A DNA stretch of 7,385 bases from Neisseriaceae bacterium (GTDB lineage Bacteria; Pseudomonadota; Gammaproteobacteria; Burkholderiales; UBA11063). Location: positions 1 to 7,385 of the forward strand of contig CANEUJ010000083.1 of assembly GCA_947441745.1 (NCBI GenBank), given 5' to 3'. The notes below the pieces were generated by a model, which had not been told where the DNA came from, did no database searches, and worked only from the letters and a program-made list of their open reading frames with translations. The position numbers and the translations under genes were made by a program. The stretch's first letter is position 1. Each line of letters opens with the position of its first letter. Shown piece by piece: positions 1-6,081 of this stretch.

Positions 1-557
1 ATTCATCTAAAGCGTTTCAGTTTTTTGCTATAATAATCATAGCTTCACTATGTTTATTACTTAATACATTGACGCAGATTAATTTCCATAAAATGTCATT
101 ACCAAAGGCAAATCCGCAGTATAATGTTAAAGGTATAACTGGAGGAGTGTATAATAAACAAGGTAAGATTTTATATGCTCTTAAAAGCCAAGAAGCTCTT
201 GAATATCCTGATGACGAACGCATATATATAAAAAACTTGGAATTGAATCTGTTTGGTGAAAGTTCTAATGAAACTACGTATAGCGTTACAAGTAAAGATG
301 CTTGGATTAATCGGGAGACTAAGGTAGGATTATTAGGTGAAAGTGTGGTACTAAAAATGTATAATCCAGATCCAAAGCAAGTTTTGACTATATATGGCAA
401 GAATATTAATTTAGATATGAATAATAATATTTTTAGTAGTAATGAAGACGCAAAAGGATTACAGGGTAATGCTATAGTTTACACTCATGGGTTTAAATAT
501 GATAATAAAAAACATTTTTTAGTTTTAACTTCTAAAGTAAGAGTCGTTTATGAGTAA
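1..557 (+). CDS. lptC: LptC, LPS-transport inner-membrane protein (5' end outside window)
   Basis: LptC is the bitopic inner-membrane subunit of the Lpt bridge. It accepts lipopolysaccharide extracted by LptB2FG and passes it to periplasmic LptA. The reading frame is open from base 3 with no stop, and the first codons encode a hydrophobic helix (FFAIIIIASLCLLL, about bases 21-62). This is the N-terminal anchor expected of LptC, so the gene starts just left of the window. A TTG at 69 could serve as a start but would delete that anchor, so I reject it. A beta-rich periplasmic domain follows (PQYNVKGITGGVYNKQGK to the C-terminal LTSKVRVVYE), typical of the weakly conserved LptC/YrbK family. About 184 residues are visible; E. 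coli LptC has 191, so little is missing. It overlaps lptA by 8 nt. The identification leans on the helix, the fold-like sequence and position before lptA-lptB. Confidence 0.88.
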   Translation, partial: SSKAFQFFAIIIIASLCLLLNTLTQINFHKMSLPKANPQYNVKGITGGVYNKQGKILYALKSQEALEYPDDERIYIKNLELNLFGESSNETTYSVTSKDAWINRETKVGLLGESVVLKMYNPDPKQVLTIYGKNINLDMNNNIFSSNEDAKGLQGNAIVYTHGFKYDNKKHFLVLTSKVRVVYE

Positions 558-1080
558 TAATAGTATAAGAAGTATCTTGTATAAGTTTGGTGTGATATTA
601 GTAATGCTTTTATTGGCTATTCCATCGTATGCATTAAAGGGTGATGATAAAAAACCAATTCAAATAGAGGCTGACTCAGGAACTGGGGATCAAAATAAAA
701 AAGTATTAGAGTTTATTGGAAATGTAAAAATTACTAAAGGATCTTTAATAGTGAATGCTGATAAAGGTGTTGCTAGTCAGTATAAAGAAGGTGATAGAAC
801 GTTTGTTCTATATGGAAAGCCTGTTGCATTTGAGCAAATGCAAGATGATGGCGTTAAGATTATAGGTCAGGGTGATAAGTTTGAGTATAACACTAAGAGT
901 AGTTTAGCCGTACTAACTGGACGAGCAAAAATCAGAAAAGGCAAAAGTGAAATTGTTGGTGATGTACTTACGTATAATACCCAGACTCAAGTATATAGTG
1001 CAAAATCAAATTTTGGTAATGGAGTTACAAAAAACAGTGGTGGTAGAATAACCGTAATTTTAGATCAGGGACAAAAATAA
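550..1080 (+). CDS. lptA: LptA, periplasmic LPS-transport bridge protein
   Basis: LptA (OstA-like N-terminal domain) oligomerises in the periplasm into the beta-jellyroll filament that carries LPS from LptC to LptD. The 176-residue product has a Sec signal peptide: positive R7/K12, a hydrophobic core at about 13-24, then PSYA with likely cleavage after A28. The mature part shows the family's pattern of repeated strands: IQIEAD, FIGNVKITKGSLIVNAD, YGKPVAFEQ, GQGDKFEYN, LTGRAKI, and IVGDVLTYN. Its length is close to the E. coli protein (185 residues). The ATG at 550 lies inside the last codons of lptC (8-nt overlap), pointing to translational coupling. The TAA stop shares one base with the lptB ATG. 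No promoter of its own is needed or obvious. The product call is firm because of the lptC-lptA-lptB order. Confidence 0.95.
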   Translation: MSNNSIRSILYKFGVILVMLLLAIPSYALKGDDKKPIQIEADSGTGDQNKKVLEFIGNVKITKGSLIVNADKGVASQYKEGDRTFVLYGKPVAFEQMQDDGVKIIGQGDKFEYNTKSSLAVLTGRAKIRKGKSEIVGDVLTYNTQTQVYSAKSNFGNGVTKNSGGRITVILDQGQK

Positions 1081-1814
1081 TGACTAGAGAAAAAAGCTTA
1101 CTCGAAGTTAAGCATCTCAAAAAAAGTTTTAAATCTCGCATGGTTGTAAAGGATGTATCATTTCACGTTAATAGTAATGAAGTTATTGGTTTACTTGGGC
1201 CTAATGGTGCTGGGAAAACCACGAGTTTTTATATGGTAGCTGGGCTACTAGCTAGTGATGGCGGTGATATATTTCTTGATGGTGTTAATATAAAAAGTAT
1301 GCCAGTTCATAAACGAGCGATGATGGGGCTTGGGTATTTGCCACAAGAGGCCTCAATCTTTAGACAAATGACTGTTGAAGAAAACGTACGTGCTATTTTG
1401 GAGCTTAAAAAACTGGGGCATAAAAAAGTTAAAACTGAAGTTGATAGACTGCTTGCGGCTCTAAATATTGAGCATTTACGTGATGTTAATGCAATGGCAT
1501 TATCTGGTGGTGAAAGAAGGCGTTGTGAGATTGCTAGAGCTCTAGCTAATTACCCAAGGTTTATTTTGCTTGATGAGCCTTTCGCGGGAGTTGATCCTAT
1601 AGCGGTTGCTGATATTCAAAAAGTTATTAACTTTTTGAAAGACTTGGGTATTGGGGTCATTATTACTGATCATAATGTACGTGAAACTCTTAGAATCTGT
1701 GATCGTGGATATATAATTAGTGAAGGTAATGTATTAGCTAGTGGTATTCCTGATGAGTTAGTTAATGATGAAAAAGTGAAGCAAGTGTATCTGGGTGAAA
1801 ATTTTACATTATGA
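1080..1814 (+). CDS. lptB: LptB, LPS-export ABC transporter ATPase
   Basis: LptB is the cytoplasmic ATPase that works as a dimer with LptF and LptG to pull LPS out of the inner membrane and push it along the LptC-LptA bridge. All ABC ATPase motifs are intact: Walker A GPNGAGKTT (40-48), Q-loop Q89 in GYLPQEASIF, signature LSGGERRR (141-148), Walker B FILLDEP (161-167) with catalytic E166, D-loop GVDP, and switch histidine H198 in ITDHNVRE. The end YLGENFTL matches the family's conserved C-terminus. At 244 residues it has the usual length. An AGGGA Shine-Dalgarno lies about 8 nt before the ATG, whose first base is the last base of the lptA stop. The TGA stop overlaps the punA ATG by 4 nt. lptF and lptG are not in the window and are commonly encoded elsewhere. 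Confidence 0.97.
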   Translation: MTREKSLLEVKHLKKSFKSRMVVKDVSFHVNSNEVIGLLGPNGAGKTTSFYMVAGLLASDGGDIFLDGVNIKSMPVHKRAMMGLGYLPQEASIFRQMTVEENVRAILELKKLGHKKVKTEVDRLLAALNIEHLRDVNAMALSGGERRRCEIARALANYPRFILLDEPFAGVDPIAVADIQKVINFLKDLGIGVIITDHNVRETLRICDRGYIISEGNVLASGIPDELVNDEKVKQVYLGENFTL

Positions 1815-2641
1815 ATAATATCGACATACAAAAATCCCATTCGATAGCTACTTATATCCGTAATACATTTAACTGTGAAATACCTAAAATAGCAGTTATT
1901 TTAGGCTCAGGATTGGGTGATTTTACCAAAATGGTAAAAATAATTAAAACTATACCATATGCAGATATTCCAAATTTTCCAGAAAGTCATGTTGAAGGTC
2001 ATAGAGGTAGTCTTACTATAGTAGAAGTTGCTAATAATAAGCAAGCTCTAATAATGGAGGGGCGGTTTCATTATTATGAAGGGTATGCTCCTTCAGATGT
2101 GGTATTGCCAATAGTTGTTTTTCATTTATTAGGTATCAAAACGTTGATAGTTAGTAATGCCTCAGGTGGAATTAATAGAGATTTTGAGTCTGGGGATTTG
2201 ATGATTATTAAGGATCATATTAATTTCACTGGAAATCATCCTTTAATAGGTAAAAATGATAATAACCTTGGCCCACGTTTTCTTGATCAAACTGAGTGTT
2301 ATAGTAATGAATTAATTAATCATGCTAAAAATGTAGCTAATAAATTAGATATTACTCCTAAAGAAGGTGTTTATATAGCAGTGTCAGGCCCTACTTATGA
2401 AACTAAAGCTGAAATAAAAGCTTTTGCTGGTATGGGGGCAGATGCTGTTGGGATGTCAACAGTATACGAAGTAATCATGGCTAATTATTTTAAAATAAAA
2501 GTGCTTGGGATTTCATCTATTACCAATCTAGCAACTGGTATTGCAACTGAGCACCATGATCATGCTAAAATTGTTGGTACGGCATCAAAAATATCTGTAG
2601 TATTTTCTTCTTGGGTAAAACAAATTATTCTCGAGCTTTAG
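1811..2641 (+). CDS. punA: Purine nucleoside phosphorylase (trimeric PNP type)
   Basis: This is a cytoplasmic salvage enzyme that splits purine nucleosides with phosphate into free base and (deoxy)ribose-1-phosphate. Motifs align with the PNP/MTAP family of human PNP: phosphate loop GSGLG (32-36), H64 in VEGHRGS, R85/H87 in GRFHYYEG, NASGG (116-120), purine-binding E197 in SGPTYET, GMSTV (214-218) with M215, N239 in SITN and H251 near the end. The Asn and Glu pair at the base-binding positions is the pattern linked with 6-oxopurines (inosine, guanosine) rather than adenosine. One family position differs: MSTVYEV has Tyr where MSTVPEV is usual. The 276 residues are a normal length. The ATG overlaps the lptB stop (ATGA), so it is probably translated from the lpt mRNA although its pathway is unrelated. 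I am sure of the family; substrate preference is inferred. Confidence 0.92.
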   Translation: MNNIDIQKSHSIATYIRNTFNCEIPKIAVILGSGLGDFTKMVKIIKTIPYADIPNFPESHVEGHRGSLTIVEVANNKQALIMEGRFHYYEGYAPSDVVLPIVVFHLLGIKTLIVSNASGGINRDFESGDLMIIKDHINFTGNHPLIGKNDNNLGPRFLDQTECYSNELINHAKNVANKLDITPKEGVYIAVSGPTYETKAEIKAFAGMGADAVGMSTVYEVIMANYFKIKVLGISSITNLATGIATEHHDHAKIVGTASKISVVFSSWVKQIILEL

Positions 2642-3878
2642 CTCGTTCCAGTTTTTTTCTCAAATATACAGATAAAGATGATGCAAACAATGTACATATC
2701 ATAGCCATGATTAATAAAATAGTGTAGATTTTATCATTGATGATGCCAATATTTAATCCAATATTAAGCAATACGACCTCAATAATACCTCGCATATTTA
2801 GTAATGAGCCAAGCATTGTTGATTCATCATTTGACATGCCCATAAATTTACCAGTTATAAAAGAACCTCCAAATTTACCTAATAAGGCAATCAGGCTAAA
2901 AATTACAATCATTAATATTGTTGTATAGTTAAATGAAATAACTATATTAGCAGCAACACCAGTTTCTACAAAATAAATTGGTAATAAAATTGTATTTATA
3001 AGTAAAAATAAACTTTTTCTAAGTTTGGCTATCATTTCATTATTATGAGGGAGGATTAGACCAAATAAAAATCCACCAAAAATTTGATGTAAATTTACAA
3101 AGTCAGCAAGAGCTGCTGAAGCAAAACAACCAATTATTAAAAAACTAAGCATAGTGCTTTCTTTTTTTATGCGTGGCACAATATAAGCGAATATTCGCGG
3201 TGCAATGCTGATTATAAAAACTAGGTATGCTATAAAACCTATTGGAGCTAAGGAGTAAATAGTCGCATCTTGTTGACTGAAAATTAAAACCACCCCAAGA
3301 AGAACCCATAAGAAAACCTCATCTACAAATCCACAAAGTAATGCCAAACTTCCTATGTTGGTGTTTATTAAATGCGTATGTTTTAGAAACATTGATAAAA
3401 CTGGAAATGCTGTCATTGAGACCGCAAGACCAATAAAAATTTCAAACATTAAATCAAGATGATGGTTGGTAACGTCATTATTGTAGAAGTTTTGATATTG
3501 TCCATTTAGCCATGAAAGATTATGATGAACTAATAACCGAGCAAATAAAAACCCTAATACAAACGGAACTAACATGTTTATTAGGGTTATTGGCAGGTAT
3601 CTTTTTCTAATAAGTATATTTTTATAGTTTAATTGATTGCCAACTAGCATCATAAACATTACAATACCCATTTGCCCAAGACCTGCTATGGCATGAATAT
3701 CAAAATATTTTGTTGGTAAGTTTAGACGTTGGATAATTATCCCAGCAATTATGCCACCTAGCACAATAGGGCGTCCAAATTTAGTCATTATATTATAGGT
3801 GATATTGGTTGTAACTAATATAACGACCAAGGTAAAGAATAACTTATCAATACTGTCAAACTCATTTATCAGTAACAT
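2625..3878 (-). CDS. CPA2-family monovalent cation:proton antiporter
   Basis: This is an inner-membrane exchanger (Na_H_Exchanger fold, CPA2 branch near the GerN/CHX groups) probably swapping Na+ or K+ for H+. Nearly the whole protein is hydrophobic, with roughly 11-13 membrane segments. Family landmarks are SMTAFPVL (about 155-162, counting from the TTG codon), GFVDEVFLW (184-192) in the ion-binding helix, GGFLFGLILP, LLPIYFVETG and LLNMRGIIEVVLLNIG. It lacks the C-terminal RCK/TrkA-N domain of KefB/KefC, ending at a short basic tail. ATG 3878 has AAAGG 9 nt upstream; a TTG at 3881 (6 nt spacing) is an equally possible start adding one residue. Unusually, the normally aspartate-containing ND/DD pair reads D187-E188. 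It converges on punA and is divergent from miaA. The ion specificity cannot be read from the sequence. Confidence 0.85.
   Translation of the reverse strand: MLLINEFDSIDKLFFTLVVILVTTNITYNIMTKFGRPIVLGGIIAGIIIQRLNLPTKYFDIHAIAGLGQMGIVMFMMLVGNQLNYKNILIRKRYLPITLINMLVPFVLGFLFARLLVHHNLSWLNGQYQNFYNNDVTNHHLDLMFEIFIGLAVSMTAFPVLSMFLKHTHLINTNIGSLALLCGFVDEVFLWVLLGVVLIFSQQDATIYSLAPIGFIAYLVFIISIAPRIFAYIVPRIKKESTMLSFLIIGCFASAALADFVNLHQIFGGFLFGLILPHNNEMIAKLRKSLFLLINTILLPIYFVETGVAANIVISFNYTTILMIVIFSLIALLGKFGGSFITGKFMGMSNDESTMLGSLLNMRGIIEVVLLNIGLNIGIINDKIYTILLIMAMICTLFASSLSVYLRKKLERAKARE
2632..2645. terminator. Small hairpin at the convergent punA / antiporter 3' ends
   Basis: CGAGCT-TT-AGCTCG forms a perfect 6-bp stem with a 2-nt loop (or 5 bp with a 4-nt loop) spanning the last codons and stop of punA. 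The end of the opposing antiporter gene lies in the same place. On the + strand a run of seven T begins about six bases after the stem (2652-2658), which is not ideal spacing for an intrinsic terminator. On the - strand only a mixed A/T stretch follows. It may act as a weak bidirectional terminator, but no stronger candidate was seen between the two genes. Confidence 0.3.
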
Positions 3879-3907
3879 CAATATTTACCTTTATAACTTA
3901 CACCCTA

Positions 3908-3924
3908 TAATTTACCATAAATTA
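3908..3924. repeat. AT-rich inverted repeat between antiporter and miaA
   Basis: TAATTTA-CCA-TAAATTA is a perfect 7-bp inverted repeat with a 3-nt centre, in the roughly 90-bp divergent intergenic region. It lies 30 bp upstream of the antiporter start codon. The symmetry and position would suit a repressor operator for the antiporter. In such AT-rich DNA a repeat of this size can also arise by chance. Confidence 0.3.
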
Positions 3925-3946
3925 GCAATAAATATACTTAAAGTTA

Positions 3947-3955
3947 TGTTAAAAT
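3947..3955 (+). promoter_or_regulatory. Candidate extended -10 promoter for miaA
   Basis: TGT-TAAAAT fits the extended -10 form (TGn followed by a 5/6 match to TATAAT). No good -35 hexamer is found at 15-18 bp spacing, which is tolerated by extended -10 promoters. Transcription would begin near 3962, leaving a very short leader before the miaA reading frame. An alternative exact TATAAT occurs at 3980-3985, but using it would start the mRNA inside the segment that encodes the conserved MiaA N-terminus. Confidence 0.4.
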
Positions 3956-3970
3956 ACACATAAATTTTAT

Positions 3971-4004
3971 ATGGTGAATTATAATAAAAAAAGCTATTCT
4001 TCTT
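3971..4004 (+). other. Upstream N-terminal coding segment of miaA, start unresolved
   Basis: In the miaA frame the codons just before ATG 4005 read KKAILL, which matches the family's first beta strand before the P-loop (E. coli MiaA has KAIFLMGPTASGKT). The frame is closed by TGA at 3975-3977, so no in-frame ATG, GTG or TTG precedes this strand; only ATT 3978, ATA 3981 and ATA 3984 are available. A GGTGA Shine-Dalgarno-like motif (3973-3977) lies 6 nt before ATA 3984. Alternatively, ATG 3971 reads MVNYNKK in another frame and would join miaA perfectly if the A7 run at 3986-3992 had six A. Which of these is right cannot be settled here. Confidence 0.65.
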
Positions 4005-4922
4005 ATGGGGCCAACCGCTACTGGAAAAACTGAACTGGCATTAAGGTTGGCTTCAGTGTATCCTATTGAAATAATCAGTGTAGACTCGGCATTAATTTAT
4101 CAGGATATGGATATTGGCTCAGCTAAACCAAGTTTATCTGAGTTATCTTTAGTTCCACATCATCTTATAAATATTATGACGCCCCTCCAAACTTATTCAG
4201 TAGCAAATTTCATTAGTGATAGCGTTACCTTGATTAATGAAATTACTTATCGTGGTGCTATACCTTTACTTGTTGGTGGAACTATGATGTACTATAATGG
4301 ACTTTTAAATGGCATATCAAGTTTACCTCAAGCAAATGCTACTATTCGTGATGAGTTATTAATAAAAGGAGATGCTAAAGGATTTGATAAATTATATCAA
4401 GAGCTTATGTCTGTTGACAAGGTAGCGGCTAGTAAGATTATGCCAAATGATAGACAGAGAATTATTCGGGCTTTAGAGGTGTTTTATTTAACAGGTGTAC
4501 CAATTAGCCGTTTACAGATAGAAAATAAGGTGCATTTAGCGTCAGAAATTGAGTTTTTATCTTTAGCAATTGTTCCTGAGAATCGAGAGATTTTACATTC
4601 AAGAATTAATTCTAGATTTGATAAGATGCTAATTAATGGTTTTATCGAAGAAGTTAAGAATTTACAAATCAAATATCCATGCTTAAATATCAACCATACC
4701 TCCATGCGAAGTGTCGGTTATCATCAGGTTTGGCAGTATTTAACTGGAGAAATAAGCTACAAGGAGCTAGTTGATAAAGGTAAGGCCGCAACTAGGCAAC
4801 TAGCAAAACGACAAATTACCTGGCTTCGAAGTATGAATACTATCAATCTAGATAATGGGGAACTAAATTTAGATTATTTATTTAAAGAGCTATCTCAAAG
4901 AGTTAATGATTTTTTATGCTAA
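4005..4922 (+). CDS. miaA: MiaA, tRNA dimethylallyltransferase
   Basis: MiaA transfers a dimethylallyl group from DMAPP to N6 of A37 in tRNAs reading UNN codons, the first step toward ms2i6A, which supports accurate decoding. From ATG 4005 the visible motifs are: P-loop GPTATGKT (2-9), VDSALIYQDMDIGSAKP (26-42) with catalytic D27, LLVGGTMMYY (88-97), NDRQRIIRALEV (148-159), SMRSVGYHQVW (233-243) and ATRQLAKRQITWLR (262-275). This start gives 305 residues against about 316 in E. coli and begins at the residue before the P-loop, losing the first beta strand. Conserved codons continue upstream, so the true protein is probably 7-11 residues longer. The function is secure; the start is not. It appears to be transcribed alone, away from its common hfq neighbourhood, with no strong terminator before ftsY. 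Confidence 0.93.
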   Translation: MGPTATGKTELALRLASVYPIEIISVDSALIYQDMDIGSAKPSLSELSLVPHHLINIMTPLQTYSVANFISDSVTLINEITYRGAIPLLVGGTMMYYNGLLNGISSLPQANATIRDELLIKGDAKGFDKLYQELMSVDKVAASKIMPNDRQRIIRALEVFYLTGVPISRLQIENKVHLASEIEFLSLAIVPENREILHSRINSRFDKMLINGFIEEVKNLQIKYPCLNINHTSMRSVGYHQVWQYLTGEISYKELVDKGKAATRQLAKRQITWLRSMNTINLDNGELNLDYLFKELSQRVNDFLC

Positions 4923-4933
4923 ATTAATGTTTT

Positions 4934-4949
4934 GTACCATATGTTGTGC
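4934..4949 (+). promoter_or_regulatory. NrdR box 1 (degenerate, upstream)
   Basis: GTACCATATGTTGTGC matches 11 of 16 positions of the published NrdR-box consensus acaCwAtATaTwGtgt, including the central C..ATAT.T.GTG core. Its start is exactly 32 bp upstream of the perfect box 2, the roughly three-turn spacing known for tandem NrdR boxes. Alone it would not be convincing; the spacing and the nrdB gene downstream support it. It overlaps the TG of the extended -10 element, so a bound NrdR complex would occlude RNA polymerase. Confidence 0.7.
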
Positions 4950-4955
4950 TATAAT
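4947..4955 (+). promoter_or_regulatory. Extended -10 promoter of ftsY-nrdB
   Basis: TGC-TATAAT is a consensus extended -10 element. No fitting -35 lies at 15-18 bp; TTGTAC at 4932-4937 is only 12 bp away. The predicted start near 4962 leaves a leader of about 38 nt before the ftsY GTG. The hexamer occupies the gap between the two NrdR boxes. Confidence 0.7.
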
Positions 4956-4965
4956 ATCTACATAT

Positions 4966-4981
4966 ACACTATATATAGTGT
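4966..4981 (+). promoter_or_regulatory. NrdR box 2 (perfect 16-bp palindrome)
   Basis: ACACTATATATAGTGT is a perfect palindrome and matches every position of the NrdR-box consensus acaCwAtATaTwGtgt. NrdR is the zinc-finger/ATP-cone repressor of ribonucleotide reductase genes that senses dATP versus ATP. The site covers about +5 to +20 of the predicted transcript and lies two genes upstream of nrdB. The palindrome is followed by five T, so it could form an RNA hairpin, but the all-A/T centre would make a weak terminator stem. Confidence 0.88.
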
Positions 4982-4999
4982 TTTTAAAAAAGGGTAAAA

Positions 5000-6061
5000 G
5001 TGTTTAAGTTTTTTAAAAGTAAGAAAGACTCCAGTCCTGCTATAGATGTGGTTGAAGAAATATCTGTACCAATAGCTAATGTACTTGAAGCTGTTAGTAA
5101 TGAAGTTCACGAACACTCAATAGAGCCTTCTGGTAATACCTCAGTAGCTAAAGTGTCGTGGTCGAGTCGTCTAAAGGATGGTCTATCTAAAACACGAGAT
5201 AATTTTGGTAAAAAGCTATTAGGGGTATTTGGTGCTGGTAATATTGATGAAAATCTATATGAAGAGTTAGAGACGATTTTATTAGCTTCTGATATTGGAT
5301 TTTCGGCGACCAATCGCTTACTTGAACAAATCAAAAAGAAGGTTAGTTTGAGAGGGCTTAAAGATAGAGGCGAACTTCAAAATCTGCTTAAAGAGGGTTT
5401 AGAAGAATTGTTAAACCCACTAGAGAAACCACTTATTACTGGTGGTCATAAGCCTTTTGTAATAATGTTAGTTGGAGTGAATGGAGCTGGTAAAACCACC
5501 TCAATTGGTAAATTAGCTAAGTACTTCCAATCTCAGGGGAAGAGTGTAATGCTTGTTGCTGGTGACACATTTAGAGCAGCTGCGCGTGAGCAACTAATTG
5601 CTTGGGGTGGTAAAAATAATGTAACTGTTGTATCTCAAGAAAATGGTGATCCAGCTGCTGTGTGTTTTGATGCTATTCAATCAGCCATAGCCCAAAAAAT
5701 AGATATCGTACTAGCAGATACTGCAGGGAGACTACCGACACAGTTAAATTTGATGGAAGAAATTAAAAAAGTAAAACGTGTAATTGGTAAAGCACTAAAT
5801 GGTGCGCCTCATGAGGTTTTACTAGTATTAGATTCTAATATTGGACAAAATGCACTTAATCAAGTTAGATCTTTTGATGATGCTTTAATTCTAACAGGTT
5901 TGGTATTAACAAAACTGGATGGTACTGCTAAAGGCGGGGTTATTTGTGCGATTGCTCGTGAACGTCCAATACCGCTACGATTTATCGGAGTTGGTGAAAC
6001 CATAGATGATCTAAGGCCTTTTGTAGCCAAGGATTATGTTAATGCTTTATTTAATGAATAA
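5000..6061 (+). CDS. ftsY: FtsY, signal recognition particle receptor
   Basis: FtsY is the membrane-associated SRP GTPase that docks Ffh-4.5S RNA-ribosome complexes and delivers nascent membrane proteins to SecYEG. The 353-residue protein starts with a basic, aromatic MFKFFKSKK tip. A short acidic linker (about 10-50) follows, far smaller than the roughly 200-residue A domain of E. coli. Next come the helical N domain (about 55-140) and the G domain: GVNGAGKT (159-166), DTFRAAAREQL (189-199), DTAGR (240-244), TKLDGTAKGG (304-313) and GVGE with IDDLRPF at the C-terminus. The start is GTG, with AAGGG 5 nt upstream. LDSNIGQNA carries Ser where LDAT or LDAN is usual. It is first in a two-gene unit with nrdB 20 bp downstream and sits behind tandem NrdR boxes. 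FtsY is not a known NrdR target, so that control is inferred from layout. Confidence 0.96.
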   Translation: MFKFFKSKKDSSPAIDVVEEISVPIANVLEAVSNEVHEHSIEPSGNTSVAKVSWSSRLKDGLSKTRDNFGKKLLGVFGAGNIDENLYEELETILLASDIGFSATNRLLEQIKKKVSLRGLKDRGELQNLLKEGLEELLNPLEKPLITGGHKPFVIMLVGVNGAGKTTSIGKLAKYFQSQGKSVMLVAGDTFRAAAREQLIAWGGKNNVTVVSQENGDPAAVCFDAIQSAIAQKIDIVLADTAGRLPTQLNLMEEIKKVKRVIGKALNGAPHEVLLVLDSNIGQNALNQVRSFDDALILTGLVLTKLDGTAKGGVICAIARERPIPLRFIGVGETIDDLRPFVAKDYVNALFNE

Positions 6062-6081
6062 AATTTTGAAGGGGAATAATC

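Noticed and set aside
17..400. 127-codon open frame antisense to lptC
   Set aside because: It lies wholly opposite lptC, which has clear family features, and its sequence shows no recognisable domain; treated as chance in AT-rich DNA.
69..557. TTG 69 as the start of lptC
   Set aside because: The frame is open to the left edge and encodes the expected membrane anchor, which this start would remove.
2737..2928. 63-codon + strand frame opposite the antiporter gene
   Set aside because: No ribosome-binding site or domain was found. It is antisense to well-conserved membrane helices of the antiporter.
3950..3969. Inverted repeat TAAAAT / ATTTTA with an 8-nt gap before miaA
   Set aside because: Short, pure A/T arms are expected by chance in this composition, and the left arm is already accounted for as a -10 element.
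4932..4955. TTGTAC as the -35 partner of the TATAAT at 4950
   Set aside because: The spacing is only 12 bp, too short for a sigma-70 type promoter; the extended -10 is the more likely determinant.
4966..4990. Palindrome followed by T5 as an intrinsic terminator for miaA
   Set aside because: The stem is almost entirely A/T with few G-C pairs, and the symmetry matches the NrdR box exactly, with a partner site 32 bp away. Regulation explains it better, although some terminator activity is not excluded.
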